A stretch of 64,000 nt of DNA, taken from Nocardia cyriacigeorgica GUH-2. Lineage in GTDB: Bacteria > Actinomycetota > Actinomycetes > Mycobacteriales > Mycobacteriaceae. The notes beneath the pieces are model-generated. The model was given only the letters and a program-made list of their open reading frames with translations. It was not told the origin of the DNA and did no database searches. Location of the stretch: positions 3,038,001-3,102,000 of the forward strand of contig NC_016887.1 of NCBI RefSeq assembly GCF_000284035.1, written 5' to 3'. The translations under genes were made by a program, and so were the position numbers. Shown in pieces: positions 29,900 through 39,488 of the stretch. The stretch's first letter is position 1. Each line of letters begins with the position of its first letter.

Positions 29900-30772
29900 C
29901 TACCCGACGCCCCCACCCCGCGCTGGTAGCACCAGCTGCGCGCCCGTCACCGGATGGTCGAGCACTTCGACCGGGTACTGGTAGACGCGGGTCAGCAGGT
30001 CGGTGGTGAGGACCTCGCGGGGTGGGCCGTCGGCGGCGATGCGGCCGTTGTCGAGGACGGCGACCCGGTCGGCGTAGGCGGCGGCGACGCCGAGATCGTG
30101 CAGGACCACCACCACCGCGGCCCCGGCTTCGGCACGCTGGTCGGCCAGGCGTAGCACCGCTTCCTGGTGGCCGAGGTCGAGGGCGGCGGTGGGTTCGTCC
30201 AGCAACAGGGTCGCGGTGTCCTGGGCCAGGACCCGGGCCAACGCCACACGGGCCCGCTCACCACCGGACAGGGTGGGAAACGCCTGCTCGGACAGGTGGG
30301 TGACGTCGGTGGCGGCCATCGAGGCGGCGATGATCTCGTCGTCGCGTTCACGCAATGCCGTGCGCTGCCAGGGCGCACGGCCCATCGCCACCACCGCACC
30401 CGCGGAGAACGGGAACCCGACGGTGTGGCTTTGCGGCAGGACCGCGCGGCGGCGCGCCATGTCCAGGGGCGTCCATTCGGTGACGGCGCGGCCGTCGAGC
30501 TCCACACTGCCTTCGGTGGGTTCCAGCTCGCCGGCCAGCACCGCCAGCAACGTCGACTTGCCCGCGCCGTTGGGGCCAACCAGCGCCACGACTTCGCCTG
30601 CGGCGACCTCGAAATCGACGTCGGCGAGCACGCGTCGCGGTTTCGCGCCGCCGCCGCGCCGCTCGACACTCACCCCACGCGCCCGCAATGTCACGGTGCC
30701 GGGCGCGGGCGTCGACGGCAGTTCGTGCGCCCGCGACAGCACGGCTTCCCAACTGTTCTTCAACCCCGTCAC
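29900..30772 (-). CDS. hmuV: Heme ABC transporter ATP-binding protein
   Basis: This 290-residue ABC ATPase has Walker A GPNGAGKSTLL, a Q-loop at VLPQSH, the LSGGERARVALARVLAQ signature, Walker B LLLDEPTAALDLGHQ and the H-loop VVVLHDLG. It powers import of heme through the HmuU permease. The FecE/BtuD-like length and its order after hmuT and hmuU identify it as HmuV. GTG 30772 is the working start; a GTG at 30808 is possible and neither has a good ribosome-binding site. The 88-base gap from hmuU is longer than the hmuT-hmuU overlap. Confidence 0.9.
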   Translation of the reverse strand: MTGLKNSWEAVLSRAHELPSTPAPGTVTLRARGVSVERRGGGAKPRRVLADVDFEVAAGEVVALVGPNGAGKSTLLAVLAGELEPTEGSVELDGRAVTEWTPLDMARRRAVLPQSHTVGFPFSAGAVVAMGRAPWQRTALRERDDEIIAASMAATDVTHLSEQAFPTLSGGERARVALARVLAQDTATLLLDEPTAALDLGHQEAVLRLADQRAEAGAAVVVVLHDLGVAAAYADRVAVLDNGRIAADGPPREVLTTDLLTRVYQYPVEVLDHPVTGAQLVLPARGGGVG

Positions 30773-30860
30773 GCGATCACCGCCAGCGGCGAGTCGTCGA
30801 TGCGGCACGATGCACCGGCCTCGTGCGCCTGCGGACCGACTCCGCCCTGAACCCGCCGGC

Positions 30861-31940
30861 TCATGCCCACCCTCCCGAACGCGCGCGGGTGCGGCGCAGC
30901 AACCAGAAGAAGAACGGCCCGCCGATCAGCGAGGTGAGCATGCCCAGCGGGAGGTCGGCATTGTCGACCAGGGAACGTGCGGCGACGTCGGCGGCCAGCA
31001 GCACGACCGCGCCGATCACCGCGCTCAGCGGGATCAGCACCCGATGGCCGGGTCCGACCAGCATCCGCACCAGGTGCGGCACGATCAACCCGACGAACAG
31101 GATGATGCCGCTGAACGCCACACCCGCGGTGGTCAGGATCGCCACCATCACGATGACGTTGCGCCGCAATCGCTCCACATCGACACCGAGATGCCGGGCC
31201 GCCGATTCACCCAGCGCGAGCAGGTCCAGTTTCGGTGCCACCACGATCGCCGCGCCCACGCCGGCGACGGTGAGCGCGGCCACCACCCACACCGCCGACC
31301 AGGTGGCGCCGTTGAGGCTGCCCAGCTGCCAGAACACGATCTGATCGCGTGCCGCCGGCGAGGCGACGAACAGCAGGAACGCGATCAGGCCGCTGGCGAA
31401 GGCATTGATGGCGACGCCGGTGAGCACCAGGGTCACCACTTCGGTGCGGCCGTTGGACCGGGCCAGCAGATACACCAGCGCCGTGGTCGCCAACCCGGCC
31501 ACGAACGCGGCCGCGGCCACCGACCAGGCCGCCACGAACGCCCCGCCGAGCACGATGACGGTGCCCGCGCCGACCGCCGCACCGGCCGACACTCCGATGA
31601 CGCCGGGTTCGGCCAGCGGGTTGGCGAACACGCCCTGCAACAATGCACCCGCTGTCGCCAGAGCGGCGCCGACCAGGATGGCGAGCATCACCCGCGGGAA
31701 CCGCACCTCCCACAGCGTCACCTCACCGGCCGGATGGGCGGGCAGCGGACCCCAGTCCAGGCCGATGCGATGCAGCACCGATCCGGCGACCTCACCAATG
31801 CTGGTGGGCACCTGCCCGATCGCCGCCGACGCCAACGCCAGCACGATCAGCGCCGCGACCGCCGCAACAAACACCAGCGTCGTGCGCGACCAGCGGGGCG
31901 TGGTGGGCCGTCGTTCGGCGAGTTTCACCTGCTCGCTCAT
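30861..31940 (-). CDS. hmuU: FecCD-family heme ABC transporter permease
   Basis: This 359-residue protein has eight to ten transmembrane helices and the FecCD landmarks: LWEVRFPRVMLAILVGAALA (about 73-92), GALLQGVFANPLAEPGVIGV (about 97-116) and GIILFVGLIVPHLVRMLVGP near residue 280. The G-L-I-V-P-H segment contacts the ATPase. It forms the membrane channel for heme delivered by HmuT. The ATG overlaps the hmuT stop (ATGA, 31937-31940), so translation is coupled. Confidence 0.95.
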   Translation of the reverse strand: MSEQVKLAERRPTTPRWSRTTLVFVAAVAALIVLALASAAIGQVPTSIGEVAGSVLHRIGLDWGPLPAHPAGEVTLWEVRFPRVMLAILVGAALATAGALLQGVFANPLAEPGVIGVSAGAAVGAGTVIVLGGAFVAAWSVAAAAFVAGLATTALVYLLARSNGRTEVVTLVLTGVAINAFASGLIAFLLFVASPAARDQIVFWQLGSLNGATWSAVWVVAALTVAGVGAAIVVAPKLDLLALGESAARHLGVDVERLRRNVIVMVAILTTAGVAFSGIILFVGLIVPHLVRMLVGPGHRVLIPLSAVIGAVVLLAADVAARSLVDNADLPLGMLTSLIGGPFFFWLLRRTRARSGGWA

Positions 31941-32974
31941 GCTCCTGCCGGACCGTAGACGGCTTCGCTGAGCGCCTCGATGACGCGGCCGGTATTGGGG
32001 CCGAAGCTCAACAGCACCGCATCCGACATGTCGACGATCCGTTGGTTACGTCCCGCCGGGGTCTGCGCGATACCGGGGATCTTGGCCACGCCCTCGACCC
32101 CGCCCACCGATTTCAGGCCGTCGGTCATCACCAGCAGCACATCCGGCGCCGCGGTGATCATCGCTTCGCTGGTGATCGCGGTGAACGGTTCGGTCACTCC
32201 GGCTTCGGTGCCTGCGTCGCGGCCGCCGATCGCGGCGATGAGCGCATCCGCGCCCGAACCGGGGCCGGCGAGCATGGTGATGGCGGTCGACCGCAAATAC
32301 AGGAACGCGATCTTCAGCGGCGGATTCTGCGCAGGCACCGCGGCGGAGGCGGCGGCGATCTCGTCGCGGGTGCGCTGGGCCAGCGCCTGCCCGCGGTCGG
32401 GGACGCCGAGCGCGGCGGCCACGGCCTCGATCTGCGGCACGACGCCGTCCATGGTGCGCTGCGGATCGAAGTAGACGACCGTGACGCCGGTGGCGCGCAA
32501 CTGTTCCCGCACCGCCGGGGAGGCGCTGGTGGTGTCGGTGAGGAACACCGTGGGCCGCAGCGCAAGGATCGATTCGACGTTCAGTGAGCCGTTGCCGCCG
32601 GTGATGTTGGGCAGGTCGGCCACTTCCGGGAACACTCCGGCGGTGGAGCGGCCGACGAGGTTGTCGCCCAGTCCTAGCGCCCACACCGTCTGCATGAGGG
32701 TGCCGTAGCGGTCGGCGGCGAGGATGCGGTCGGCGGAGGTGACGGTGACCTCGGTGCCGTCGAAGGAACGCACCGTGGCCGGCAGCGCCGGGGTCGGTTC
32801 CGGGCCGATCGGGACCGGCGCCGCGTCGGCCAGCTGCGCGGTGGCCGGGCCACGGTGGCCGTCGACGGAGCCCTGGCCACTCGCACCGCACCCGGTCGAC
32901 ACCACCAGCACTCCGAGAGCGAGCGCGGCGAGCACGGCGCGGACCCACCCGGATCGGACACGGTCATACCTCAT
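31937..32974 (-). CDS. hmuT: Heme-binding ABC transporter lipoprotein
   Basis: This 345-residue protein has a signal peptide ending in a lipobox-like VVSTGC (about 24-29), so it is anchored to the outer face of the membrane by a lipidated cysteine. The mature part is a periplasmic-binding-protein fold of the class III type, with LGLGDNLVGRSTAG, a connecting long helix, and SILALRPTVFLTD. Two-lobed proteins of this class bind heme with Tyr/His ligands; the pair cannot be named with certainty. ATG 32974 was chosen over an in-frame start 21 bases upstream because the iron box ends 1 base before it. It is first in hmuTUV. Confidence 0.93.
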   Translation of the reverse strand: MRYDRVRSGWVRAVLAALALGVLVVSTGCGASGQGSVDGHRGPATAQLADAAPVPIGPEPTPALPATVRSFDGTEVTVTSADRILAADRYGTLMQTVWALGLGDNLVGRSTAGVFPEVADLPNITGGNGSLNVESILALRPTVFLTDTTSASPAVREQLRATGVTVVYFDPQRTMDGVVPQIEAVAAALGVPDRGQALAQRTRDEIAAASAAVPAQNPPLKIAFLYLRSTAITMLAGPGSGADALIAAIGGRDAGTEAGVTEPFTAITSEAMITAAPDVLLVMTDGLKSVGGVEGVAKIPGIAQTPAGRNQRIVDMSDAVLLSFGPNTGRVIEALSEAVYGPAGA

Positions 32975-32975
32975 G

Positions 32976-32988
32976 TAGGCAAGCCTAA
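32976..32988 (-). promoter_or_regulatory. IdeR/DtxR-type iron box before hmuT
   Basis: On the minus strand TTAGGCTTGCCTA (32988-32976) contains a perfect TAGGC-TT-GCCTA inverted repeat and matches the core of the TTAGGTTAGGCTAACCTAA consensus. It abuts the hmuT start, so iron-bound IdeR would block the operon and heme uptake would rise under iron limitation. Confidence 0.68.
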
Positions 32989-33077
32989 CGGGCACCCCTC
33001 GGCGCGCGACGATCTCGGTCCGCCCGCCGCGGTCTCGAAACCGGTGTCACACCGGCCATCCAGCATCGCGGTGTGGC

Positions 33078-34052
33078 CTAGTCCGTGCGCGCGCTCACAT
33101 CGTCGAGGGCCGCGGCGATGGCGCGCGGCAACTCGAGGGTTTCGGCGGCCAGCACCCCGGTCAGCTGGCCGATATCGCGGGCGCCGACGAACATGCTCGC
33201 CACACCCGGCCGGTCGCGGATCCAGGCCAGCGCCACCGCCAGCGGTGAGGTCGCCAACCCGTCGGCGGCGGTGACCAGGGCGTCGACCACGCGGGTGGCG
33301 CGCTCGTCGAGGCGGCCGCGGATCTCGGCGGCGGTGGCCTCGTCGGCGCCGCGGGAGTCGGCCGGCACGCCGTCACGGTATTTGCCGGTGAGGATGCCGC
33401 CGGCCAGCGGCGCGGTGGCGATCATCCCGACACCGTGATGGGCGGCCGCGGGCACGGTGTCGTCCTCGGCCGTACGCGCCAGCAGCGAATACGGGGTCTG
33501 GGTGACGGTGATCGGCGCCATCGCGGCCAGGCTCGCCAGCTGCCAGGCGGTGAACCCGCGAACCCCCGCGTACCGCACCCGCCCCGAACGCAGCGCCAAC
33601 TCGACAGTGGCCGCCACCTCCTCGAGCGGGGTGCGCGGATCCCAGGCTGCGATATGCCAGATGTCGAGATGGTCGGTGCCCAGTTCGAGCAGGGTTCGAT
33701 CCAGTTGCCGCAGCAGGGTGCGGCGCGAGGTGTCCACCCCGATGCCCGGGACCTGCGGCATCGGCGGTGTGCCGTCGGCGGCGGGCGGGACGGGACGCGG
33801 ATGCAGGCCCGCGCAGCCGCTGAGCACCAGATCGTCGCGGGAGACCAGATCGCCGAGCAGATCGGCCAGGATCCGCTGGGCGGCGCCGCCGGCGTAGACC
33901 GGGGAGGTGTCGACGAGGGTGCCGCCGGCCTCGACGAACGCCATCAACTGCACCGCTGCCTGGTCGGCATCGGTGCGGGTGCCCCAGGTGTGGGTGGCCA
34001 ATCCGATCCGCGAGACCCGCAGGCCGCTGCGACCGACCGTCCGCTGTTCCAT
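33078..34052 (-). CDS. Aldo/keto reductase-fold protein with degenerate catalytic tetrad
   Basis: This 324-residue protein fits the aldo/keto reductase TIM barrel: MEQRTVGRSGLRVSRIGLAT at the start, GGTLVDTSPVYAGGAAQRIL (43-62), LDRTLLELGTDHLDIWHI (117-134), and the C-terminal SPLAVALAWIRDRPGV and VGARDIGQL cofactor segments. Asp48 and Tyr53 of the tetrad are present, but the Lys expected in the T-K motif is Gly79 (LSGCAG) and the His expected in L-H is Ala135 (HIAAWD). It may therefore bind NADPH without normal reductase activity. It stands divergent to uppP, an arrangement found in other actinobacteria. A GTG 3 bases upstream of the ATG is an alternative start. Confidence 0.85.
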   Translation of the reverse strand: MEQRTVGRSGLRVSRIGLATHTWGTRTDADQAAVQLMAFVEAGGTLVDTSPVYAGGAAQRILADLLGDLVSRDDLVLSGCAGLHPRPVPPAADGTPPMPQVPGIGVDTSRRTLLRQLDRTLLELGTDHLDIWHIAAWDPRTPLEEVAATVELALRSGRVRYAGVRGFTAWQLASLAAMAPITVTQTPYSLLARTAEDDTVPAAAHHGVGMIATAPLAGGILTGKYRDGVPADSRGADEATAAEIRGRLDERATRVVDALVTAADGLATSPLAVALAWIRDRPGVASMFVGARDIGQLTGVLAAETLELPRAIAAALDDVSARTD

Positions 34053-34293
34053 CACCGTGTCCGCGCATTCGTCACGGCGCCAAGCGTAGAGCCTGATTCG
34101 CCGGTGCGGCCGCTCTCGTTTACCGGGTCGCGCGTCGTGTGGGCCACACCGCAGCCCGCCCAACCCCGTCCGGCGCCGTCGAGGTCAACACGGTACTGTC
34201 GCTGCGAGATAGCGGTCCGAACGCCGGGGTCACCCGCCGATGAGCCAATCATCCTCTCGGAACGGACATTTCGGCGGCAGTACAGGAGGGTGA

Positions 34294-35244
34294 GTGATAG
34301 GCGAGTCGATGACCTGGCTCCAGGCGATAGTGCTCGGCCTGGTGCAGGGGCTGACGGAATTCCTGCCGATCTCCTCCTCGGGACACCTGCGGATCGTGTC
34401 GTCGGTGTTTTTCGGCGACGACGCGGGCGCCTCCTTCACCGCCGTCACCCAGCTCGGCACCGAGGCCGCGGTGCTGGTGTTCTTCGCCAAGGACATCTGG
34501 CGCATCGTGAAGGTCTGGTGTTCCACGGTGTTCGCCAAACTCACCCAGCGTTCCCGCGAGACGGTGCCGCTGAGCGAGCAGGTCACCACCAAACTGCCCG
34601 TCGTCACCGGATCCGGGCCGCTGGGCTACGACCCCGACGCCGACGCCCAACGCGAACTCGACTACCGCATCGGCTGGTATGTGATCATCGCCACCATCCC
34701 CATCGGTGTGCTCGGGTTCCTGTTCAAAGACCTCATCCGCACCGGCGCCCGCAACCTGTGGCTGGTGTCGTTCATGCTGATCGCGTTCGCGCTGGTGATC
34801 GCCGCCGCCGAATACTACGGCCGCAAGACCCGCCCGATCGAGCAGCTCACCACCCGCGACGGACTGATCATGGGCCTTGCCCAGTGCCTGGCGCTGATCC
34901 CGGGCGTGTCCCGATCCGGCGCCACCTCCAGCGCGGGCCTGTTCCTCGGTCTCGAACGCGAGGCCGCGGTCCGGTTCTCGTTCCTGCTGGCCATCCCCGC
35001 CGTCACCGCCTCGGGCCTGTTCAGCCTGCCCGACGCCTTCGAACCCGCCGGTGAGGGCCTCAATGCCAGCGGGGCGCAGCTGCTGGTGGCCACCCTGATC
35101 GCCTTCGTCGCCGGCTACGCGTCGGTGGCGTGGCTGCTGCGGTTCGTCGGCAACCACAGCTTCTACTGGTTCGTCGGCTACCGCATCGTGCTCGGGCTGG
35201 TCGTGATGGGCCTGCTCGCGGGCGGGGTGGTGTCGGCGACATGA
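34294..35244 (+). CDS. uppP: Undecaprenyl-diphosphatase
   Basis: This 316-residue membrane enzyme dephosphorylates undecaprenyl diphosphate to regenerate the lipid carrier for peptidoglycan, and confers bacitracin tolerance. The two catalytic motifs are [12 protein letters not shown] (about 20-31) and [13 protein letters not shown] (about 206-218), with about eight transmembrane helices. An insertion of roughly 25 residues after residue 88 relative to the M. tuberculosis protein is visible as the polar [18 protein letters not shown] region. GTG 34294 follows GGAGG by 4 bases; ATG 34309 is too far from it. It leads a same-strand cluster ending in mshC. Confidence 0.95.
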   Translation: MIGESMTWLQAIVLGLVQGLTEFLPISSSGHLRIVSSVFFGDDAGASFTAVTQLGTEAAVLVFFAKDIWRIVKVWCSTVFAKLTQRSRETVPLSEQVTTKLPVVTGSGPLGYDPDADAQRELDYRIGWYVIIATIPIGVLGFLFKDLIRTGARNLWLVSFMLIAFALVIAAAEYYGRKTRPIEQLTTRDGLIMGLAQCLALIPGVSRSGATSSAGLFLGLEREAAVRFSFLLAIPAVTASGLFSLPDAFEPAGEGLNASGAQLLVATLIAFVAGYASVAWLLRFVGNHSFYWFVGYRIVLGLVVMGLLAGGVVSAT

Positions 35245-35260
35245 TCGCTAGGCTGGCGCC

Positions 35261-35995
35261 ATGACGGTGATCCTGCTGCGCCACGGTGTGTCGACCTCCA
35301 ACACCGCGCACACACTGGCCGGCCGCAGCCCCGGCGTCGAACTCACCGACCGCGGCGCTGAACAAGCCCGCCAGGTCGCCGAACGCCTGGGCGGACTGCC
35401 CATCCAGGCGATCGTGATCTCGCCGATGCTGCGCTGCCAGCGCACCGTCGCCCCGCTGGCCGAGAAGACCGGCCTCGAACCGGTCGTGGAGGCCCGCCTG
35501 GCCGAGGTCGACTACGGCGACTGGACCGGACGCCCCATCGCCGAACTGCTCACCGAACCGCTGTGGAAGGTCGTGCAACGACACGCCTCGGGCGCGGTGT
35601 TCCCCGGCGGGGAAGGCCTCGCCGATGTGCAGACCCGCGCGGTCGCCGCGATCCGCGAACACGACCGCACCCTGGCCGAGGAACACGGCGGGGACGTGCT
35701 GTGGGTGGCCTGCACCCACGGCGACGTCATCAAATCCGTGCTCGCCGACGCGCTCGGGCTGCACCTGGACGGCTTCCAGCGCATCGTGGTCGAACCGGCC
35801 TCGATCAGCGTGGTCCGCTACACCCCGACCGCGCCGTATGTGACCCGGATCAACGACACCGGCCCCGATCTCGACGGCCTGGTCCCCGCGCCCGCGCAAA
35901 ACTCCGCACAGTCGGGCCCGGTGCCCGGGGGTGAGATCGGCGCGGCCGGGAACACGGATAATGGGAATGCGCGGCCCAGCGATTCCCCGTCATGA
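35261..35995 (+). CDS. Histidine phosphatase family protein (phosphoglycerate mutase-like)
   Basis: This 244-residue protein begins VILLRHGVSTSN, the R-H-G phosphohistidine motif, and later shows SPMLRCQRT, EVDYGDWTG and WVACTHGDVIK, the second histidine of the active site. The last 40 residues are a disordered Pro/Ala-rich tail. Its equivalent in M. tuberculosis (Rv2135c, from memory) lies next to uppP and is described as an acid phosphatase, so a phosphatase role is likelier than mutase. The gene starts 17 bases after uppP, in the same operon. Confidence 0.9.
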   Translation: MTVILLRHGVSTSNTAHTLAGRSPGVELTDRGAEQARQVAERLGGLPIQAIVISPMLRCQRTVAPLAEKTGLEPVVEARLAEVDYGDWTGRPIAELLTEPLWKVVQRHASGAVFPGGEGLADVQTRAVAAIREHDRTLAEEHGGDVLWVACTHGDVIKSVLADALGLHLDGFQRIVVEPASISVVRYTPTAPYVTRINDTGPDLDGLVPAPAQNSAQSGPVPGGEIGAAGNTDNGNARPSDSPS

Positions 35996-36082
35996 GTAGT
36001 CGGCCGAACCGGGCCATCGCGGCCGCGTCGACCCCGACACCGGCGCCGCGGGCCGAACATGATCACGTATCAGGAGGTGCAT

Positions 36083-36667
36083 GTGTCACGAGCAATCCAT
36101 GTATTCCGCACCCCCGAACGTTTCGTCGCCGGAACCGTCGGTGAACCGGGCGATCGCGCGTTCTACCTGCAAGCCGTGCAAGAGCCGCGCGTGGTCAGCG
36201 TGCTGCTGGAAAAGCAGCAGGTGAAGGTGCTCGCCGACCGCATGGGTCTGCTGCTGGACGAGGTGGCGCGCCGCTTCGGCGCCGAGGTGCCGCCGCAAGC
36301 CGACGACGTCAGCGACAACGCGCCCCTGGTCACCCCGATCGACGCCGAATTCCGCGTCGGCACCATGGGCCTGGGCTGGGACGCCGACGCCGGCGCGGTC
36401 GTGGTGGAACTGCTCGCGATCACCGAAACCGAGGTCGACGAATCGGTGGTGCTCGACGACACCGAAGAAGGCCCCGACGCGGTGCGGGTGTTCCTCACCC
36501 CGATGCAGGCGCGCGAGTTCGCGCTGCGCTCGGCGCGGGTGATCGCGGCCGGGCGCCCGCCGTGCCCGCTGTGCGGGGAGCCGCTGTCGGCGCGCGGGCA
36601 CATGTGCGTGCGCACCAACGGCTACAAACGCGGCGACATCTTCGGCGCCACCGAGCTGGAGGAGTGA
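36083..36667 (+). CDS. DUF3090-family protein
   Basis: This 194-residue protein begins MSRAIHVFRTPERFVAGTVG and ends with a CPLCGEPLSARGHMCVRTNG segment near residue 170, whose CxxC and later Cys suggest a small zinc site. Both ends are typical of the actinobacterial DUF3090 family, whose function is unknown. GTG 36083 was chosen because AGGAGG lies 5 bases before it; an upstream ATG at 36059 is in frame but is followed by that ribosome-binding site. It sits between the phosphatase and SCO1664-family genes, an order conserved through actinobacteria, which suggests shared function near cell-wall lipid or mycothiol metabolism. Confidence 0.9.
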   Translation: MSRAIHVFRTPERFVAGTVGEPGDRAFYLQAVQEPRVVSVLLEKQQVKVLADRMGLLLDEVARRFGAEVPPQADDVSDNAPLVTPIDAEFRVGTMGLGWDADAGAVVVELLAITETEVDESVVLDDTEEGPDAVRVFLTPMQAREFALRSARVIAAGRPPCPLCGEPLSARGHMCVRTNGYKRGDIFGATELEE

Positions 36668-36670
36668 GCC

Positions 36671-37471
36671 GTGCCCGCGGCAGGTGACGAGTTCACCACC
36701 GGCGAGCTGACGGTGATCGGGCGCGTGACCACCGCGAGCAACCTCACCCTCGTCTGCGATATCGGCGACGGCGAGACGCCACTGCGGGTGGTGTACAAGC
36801 CGGTGCGCGGGGAACAGCCGCTGTGGGATTTTCCCGACGGCACCCTCGCCGGCCGCGAAGTGGCCTCCTATCTGATCTCCGAGGCGCTGGGCTGGTCGGT
36901 CATCCCCGAGACGATCCTGCGCGAGGGCCCGTTCGGGCCGGGCATGGTGCAGCGCTGGATCACCGCCGCCGACAACCACACCGACCGCGGTCACCGCCTC
37001 GATCTGGTCGATTTGTGCCCGCCCGGCGCGGTCCCCGACGGGTTCTGTGAGGTGCTGCGCGCACTCGACCCCGAAGGCAACGAGGTCGCACTCATCCACG
37101 CCGACGATCCGCGCCTGCACCGGATGGCGGTACTGGATGTGCTGCTCAACAACGCCGACCGCAAGGGCGGGCACGCGCTGGAAGGCATCGACGGCCAGGT
37201 CTACGGCGTCGACCACGGCATCTGCCTGCACAGCGAGCACAAACTGCGCACCGTGCTGTGGGGGTGGGCCGGACAACCCATCGACGAAGCCCTGCTCACC
37301 GATATCGAGGCCTTCACCGACGCACTGCCCGGTGAACTCGCCGACGCGCTGTCGGCGCATATCACCGACGCCGAGATAGATGCGTTGCTCGACCGCGCGA
37401 AGCGGCTGCTCGACCAGCCGACGATGCCGCTGCCGGTGACCGCGCGCCCGATTCCCTGGCCGGCGTTCTGA
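36671..37471 (+). CDS. SCO1664-family protein (PI3/4-kinase-like fold)
   Basis: This 266-residue protein shows VVYKPVRGEQPLWDFPDGTL near residue 40, where the Lys in Y-K-P and the E-x-P-L-W-D-F segment match the nucleotide-binding start of the SCO1664 family, and DVLLNNADRKGGHAL near residue 158, an N-N-A-D-R-K motif like the catalytic loop of phosphatidylinositol-kinase/HipA-like folds. It is probably an atypical kinase of unknown substrate. The start GTG lies 3 bases after the DUF3090 stop, so the two are coupled. The family and DUF3090 almost always occur together. Confidence 0.85.
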   Translation: MPAAGDEFTTGELTVIGRVTTASNLTLVCDIGDGETPLRVVYKPVRGEQPLWDFPDGTLAGREVASYLISEALGWSVIPETILREGPFGPGMVQRWITAADNHTDRGHRLDLVDLCPPGAVPDGFCEVLRALDPEGNEVALIHADDPRLHRMAVLDVLLNNADRKGGHALEGIDGQVYGVDHGICLHSEHKLRTVLWGWAGQPIDEALLTDIEAFTDALPGELADALSAHITDAEIDALLDRAKRLLDQPTMPLPVTARPIPWPAF

Positions 37472-37626
37472 GACCCGCGCGCGGCATCCGGTCTGCCTGA
37501 GCCAAACCCTTGACAACGCCGCGACGCCGGTTCCGTGCAGGTCGGCGACCGCGTATCGCATGCCGTGTCACACATGTGTGCCGGGGTGCGCGCCGGCGGC
37601 CTCCACCACACCTTTACCCTCGAAGA

Positions 37627-38865
37627 ATGCAGTCCTGGTCCGATACCCCGATCCCGACGGTCCCCGGAGCAGGACCCCCGTTGCGGTTGTACGACACCGC
37701 CGACCGGCAGGTGCGCCCGGTGACCCCCGGCGCCACCGCCACCATGTACGTCTGCGGCATCACCCCCTACGACGCCACCCACCTCGGCCACGCCGCCACC
37801 TACCTCAGCTTCGACCTGATCAACCGGATCTGGCGCGACGGCGGCCACCAGGTGCACTACGTGCAGAACGTCACCGATGTCGACGACCCGCTGTTCGAAC
37901 GCGCCGCCCGCGACGGCGTCGACTGGCGCGAGCTGGGCACCAGCGAGATCGAGCTGTACCGCGAGGACATGACCGCGCTGCGGATCATCCCGCCCCGCGA
38001 CTACATCGGCGCCATCGAATCGGTCGACGAGGTCGTGGAGTTCGTCGGCAAACTGCTCGCCTCCGGCGCCGCCTACACCGTCGACGATCCCGAATTCCCC
38101 GACATCTACTTCCGCGCCGACGCCACCGAACAGTTCGGCTACGAATCCGGCTACGACCGCGCCACCATGGAACGGTTGTTCGCCGAACGCGGCGGCGACC
38201 CCGACCGACCCGGCAAACGCGACACCATCGACGCGCTGCTGTGGCGCGCGGCCCGCCCCGATGAACCGTCGTGGCCGTCTCCGTTCGGCCCCGGCCGACC
38301 CGGCTGGCATATCGAATGTGCCGCGATCGCGGTCAACCGGCTGGGCACCGAGTTCGACATCCAGGGCGGCGGCAGCGACCTGATCTACCCGCACCACGAA
38401 TACTCCGCCGCCCACGCCGAGGCCTTGGTCGCCGGACGCCGTTTCGCCCGCCACTACGTCCACGCCGGCCTGATCGGTTTGGACGGGGAGAAGATGTCCA
38501 AATCGCGCGGCAACCTCGTGCTGGTGTCGAAACTGCGCCGCGCCGGAGTCGACCCGGCCGCGATCCGCCTGGGCCTACTGGCCGGCCACTACCGCCAGGA
38601 CCGCATGTGGACCGACACCGTCCTCGACGAGGCCGTCGCACGCCTGGACCGCTGGCGCCGCGCCACCGCCGTGCCCGCCGCCGGCGACGCCACCGACACC
38701 ATCGCCCGCCTGCGTCAACACCTCGCCGACGACCTCGACACCCCCAAAGCGCTCGCCGCGATCGACAACTGGGCCGACGAAGCCCTCACCTACGGCGGCA
38801 CCGACACCGACGCACCCGGCGCCATCGCGACCGCGGTCGACGCGTTGCTGGGCGTGCGGCTCTGA
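37627..38865 (+). CDS. mshC: Cysteine:GlcN-Ins ligase, mycothiol biosynthesis
   Basis: This 412-residue enzyme joins L-cysteine to 1D-myo-inositol 2-amino-2-deoxyglucoside with ATP, the third step of mycothiol synthesis. It resembles cysteinyl-tRNA synthetase without the anticodon domain: zinc ligand Cys43 ([10 protein letters not shown]), the HIGH-type HLGH at 52-55 and KMSKS at 289-293. The [18 protein letters not shown] region near residue 220 is diagnostic for MshC over CysS. ATG 37627 aligns with the M. tuberculosis start. It follows the SCO1664 gene after 155 bases; the cysQ gene that separates these in M. tuberculosis is absent. Confidence 0.97.
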   Translation: MQSWSDTPIPTVPGAGPPLRLYDTADRQVRPVTPGATATMYVCGITPYDATHLGHAATYLSFDLINRIWRDGGHQVHYVQNVTDVDDPLFERAARDGVDWRELGTSEIELYREDMTALRIIPPRDYIGAIESVDEVVEFVGKLLASGAAYTVDDPEFPDIYFRADATEQFGYESGYDRATMERLFAERGGDPDRPGKRDTIDALLWRAARPDEPSWPSPFGPGRPGWHIECAAIAVNRLGTEFDIQGGGSDLIYPHHEYSAAHAEALVAGRRFARHYVHAGLIGLDGEKMSKSRGNLVLVSKLRRAGVDPAAIRLGLLAGHYRQDRMWTDTVLDEAVARLDRWRRATAVPAAGDATDTIARLRQHLADDLDTPKALAAIDNWADEALTYGGTDTDAPGAIATAVDALLGVRL

Positions 38866-38890
38866 CCCTCGAGCTACCCCGGTGCGCCGG

Positions 38891-39304
38891 TCAGCGCGCT
38901 GAGGAGTTGGTGTCGATGCGCACCAGCACCTGTTCGGTGCCGTCCATCGCGAACCGGCTCGCCGCCGAGCGCACATAGTCGTTGAACCGTTCCAACTGCT
39001 GCGGCGTCAGCGGCTCGACCGACGCGATCCCGCTACGCCACCGCAACCCGGTCCGCAGCCGCACCCGCGGATCGGCCTCGATATTGCGCACCCAATCCGC
39101 TCGCCGCCCATGCACCGACACCAGCAACATCTGCGTGCCTTCGGTGATGCCGCGCGCCAGCGGTTTACGCCGCGGCTGCCCGGAGTGCCGTCCGGTGGTT
39201 TCCAGCACCACCCAGAACGGGACGACCGGCGCCAGGAATTTCGCGCCGGGCCCGGACAACCGCCAAAAGCGCAGGACCCCAGGGGGTCTCGTGGACTGCG
39301 TCAT
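38891..39304 (-). CDS. Deazaflavin (F420)-dependent nitroreductase family protein
   Basis: This 137-residue split-barrel protein contains FWVVLETTGRHSGQPRRKPL (about 30-49), the T-x-G-R-x-S-G-x-x-R motif of the Ddn/F420-dependent nitroreductase family, and DWVRNIEADPRVRLR, which contacts the cofactor. Such proteins use reduced F420 to act on quinones or other electrophiles, and Ddn activates nitroimidazole drugs. GGTGAACC precedes the ATG. It converges on mshC with a 25-base gap. Confidence 0.9.
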   Translation of the reverse strand: MTQSTRPPGVLRFWRLSGPGAKFLAPVVPFWVVLETTGRHSGQPRRKPLARGITEGTQMLLVSVHGRRADWVRNIEADPRVRLRTGLRWRSGIASVEPLTPQQLERFNDYVRSAASRFAMDGTEQVLVRIDTNSSAR

Positions 39305-39488
39305 CGGTTCACCCTAGCCAGGTGCGGTTCACCAGGGAACGGTTTCCACGCCGCCGCTGCGATTTGCGTGCGATCAACCATGGTCGGTCACACTTATGCA
39401 GGTTGACGCGGGTCCCCGGCAGCCGCTCGCGCGGTACAGTCGCTCAGCAGCTGTTTCCGCAGTTCGAACCTGAGTCAGGGGTGGGTCG

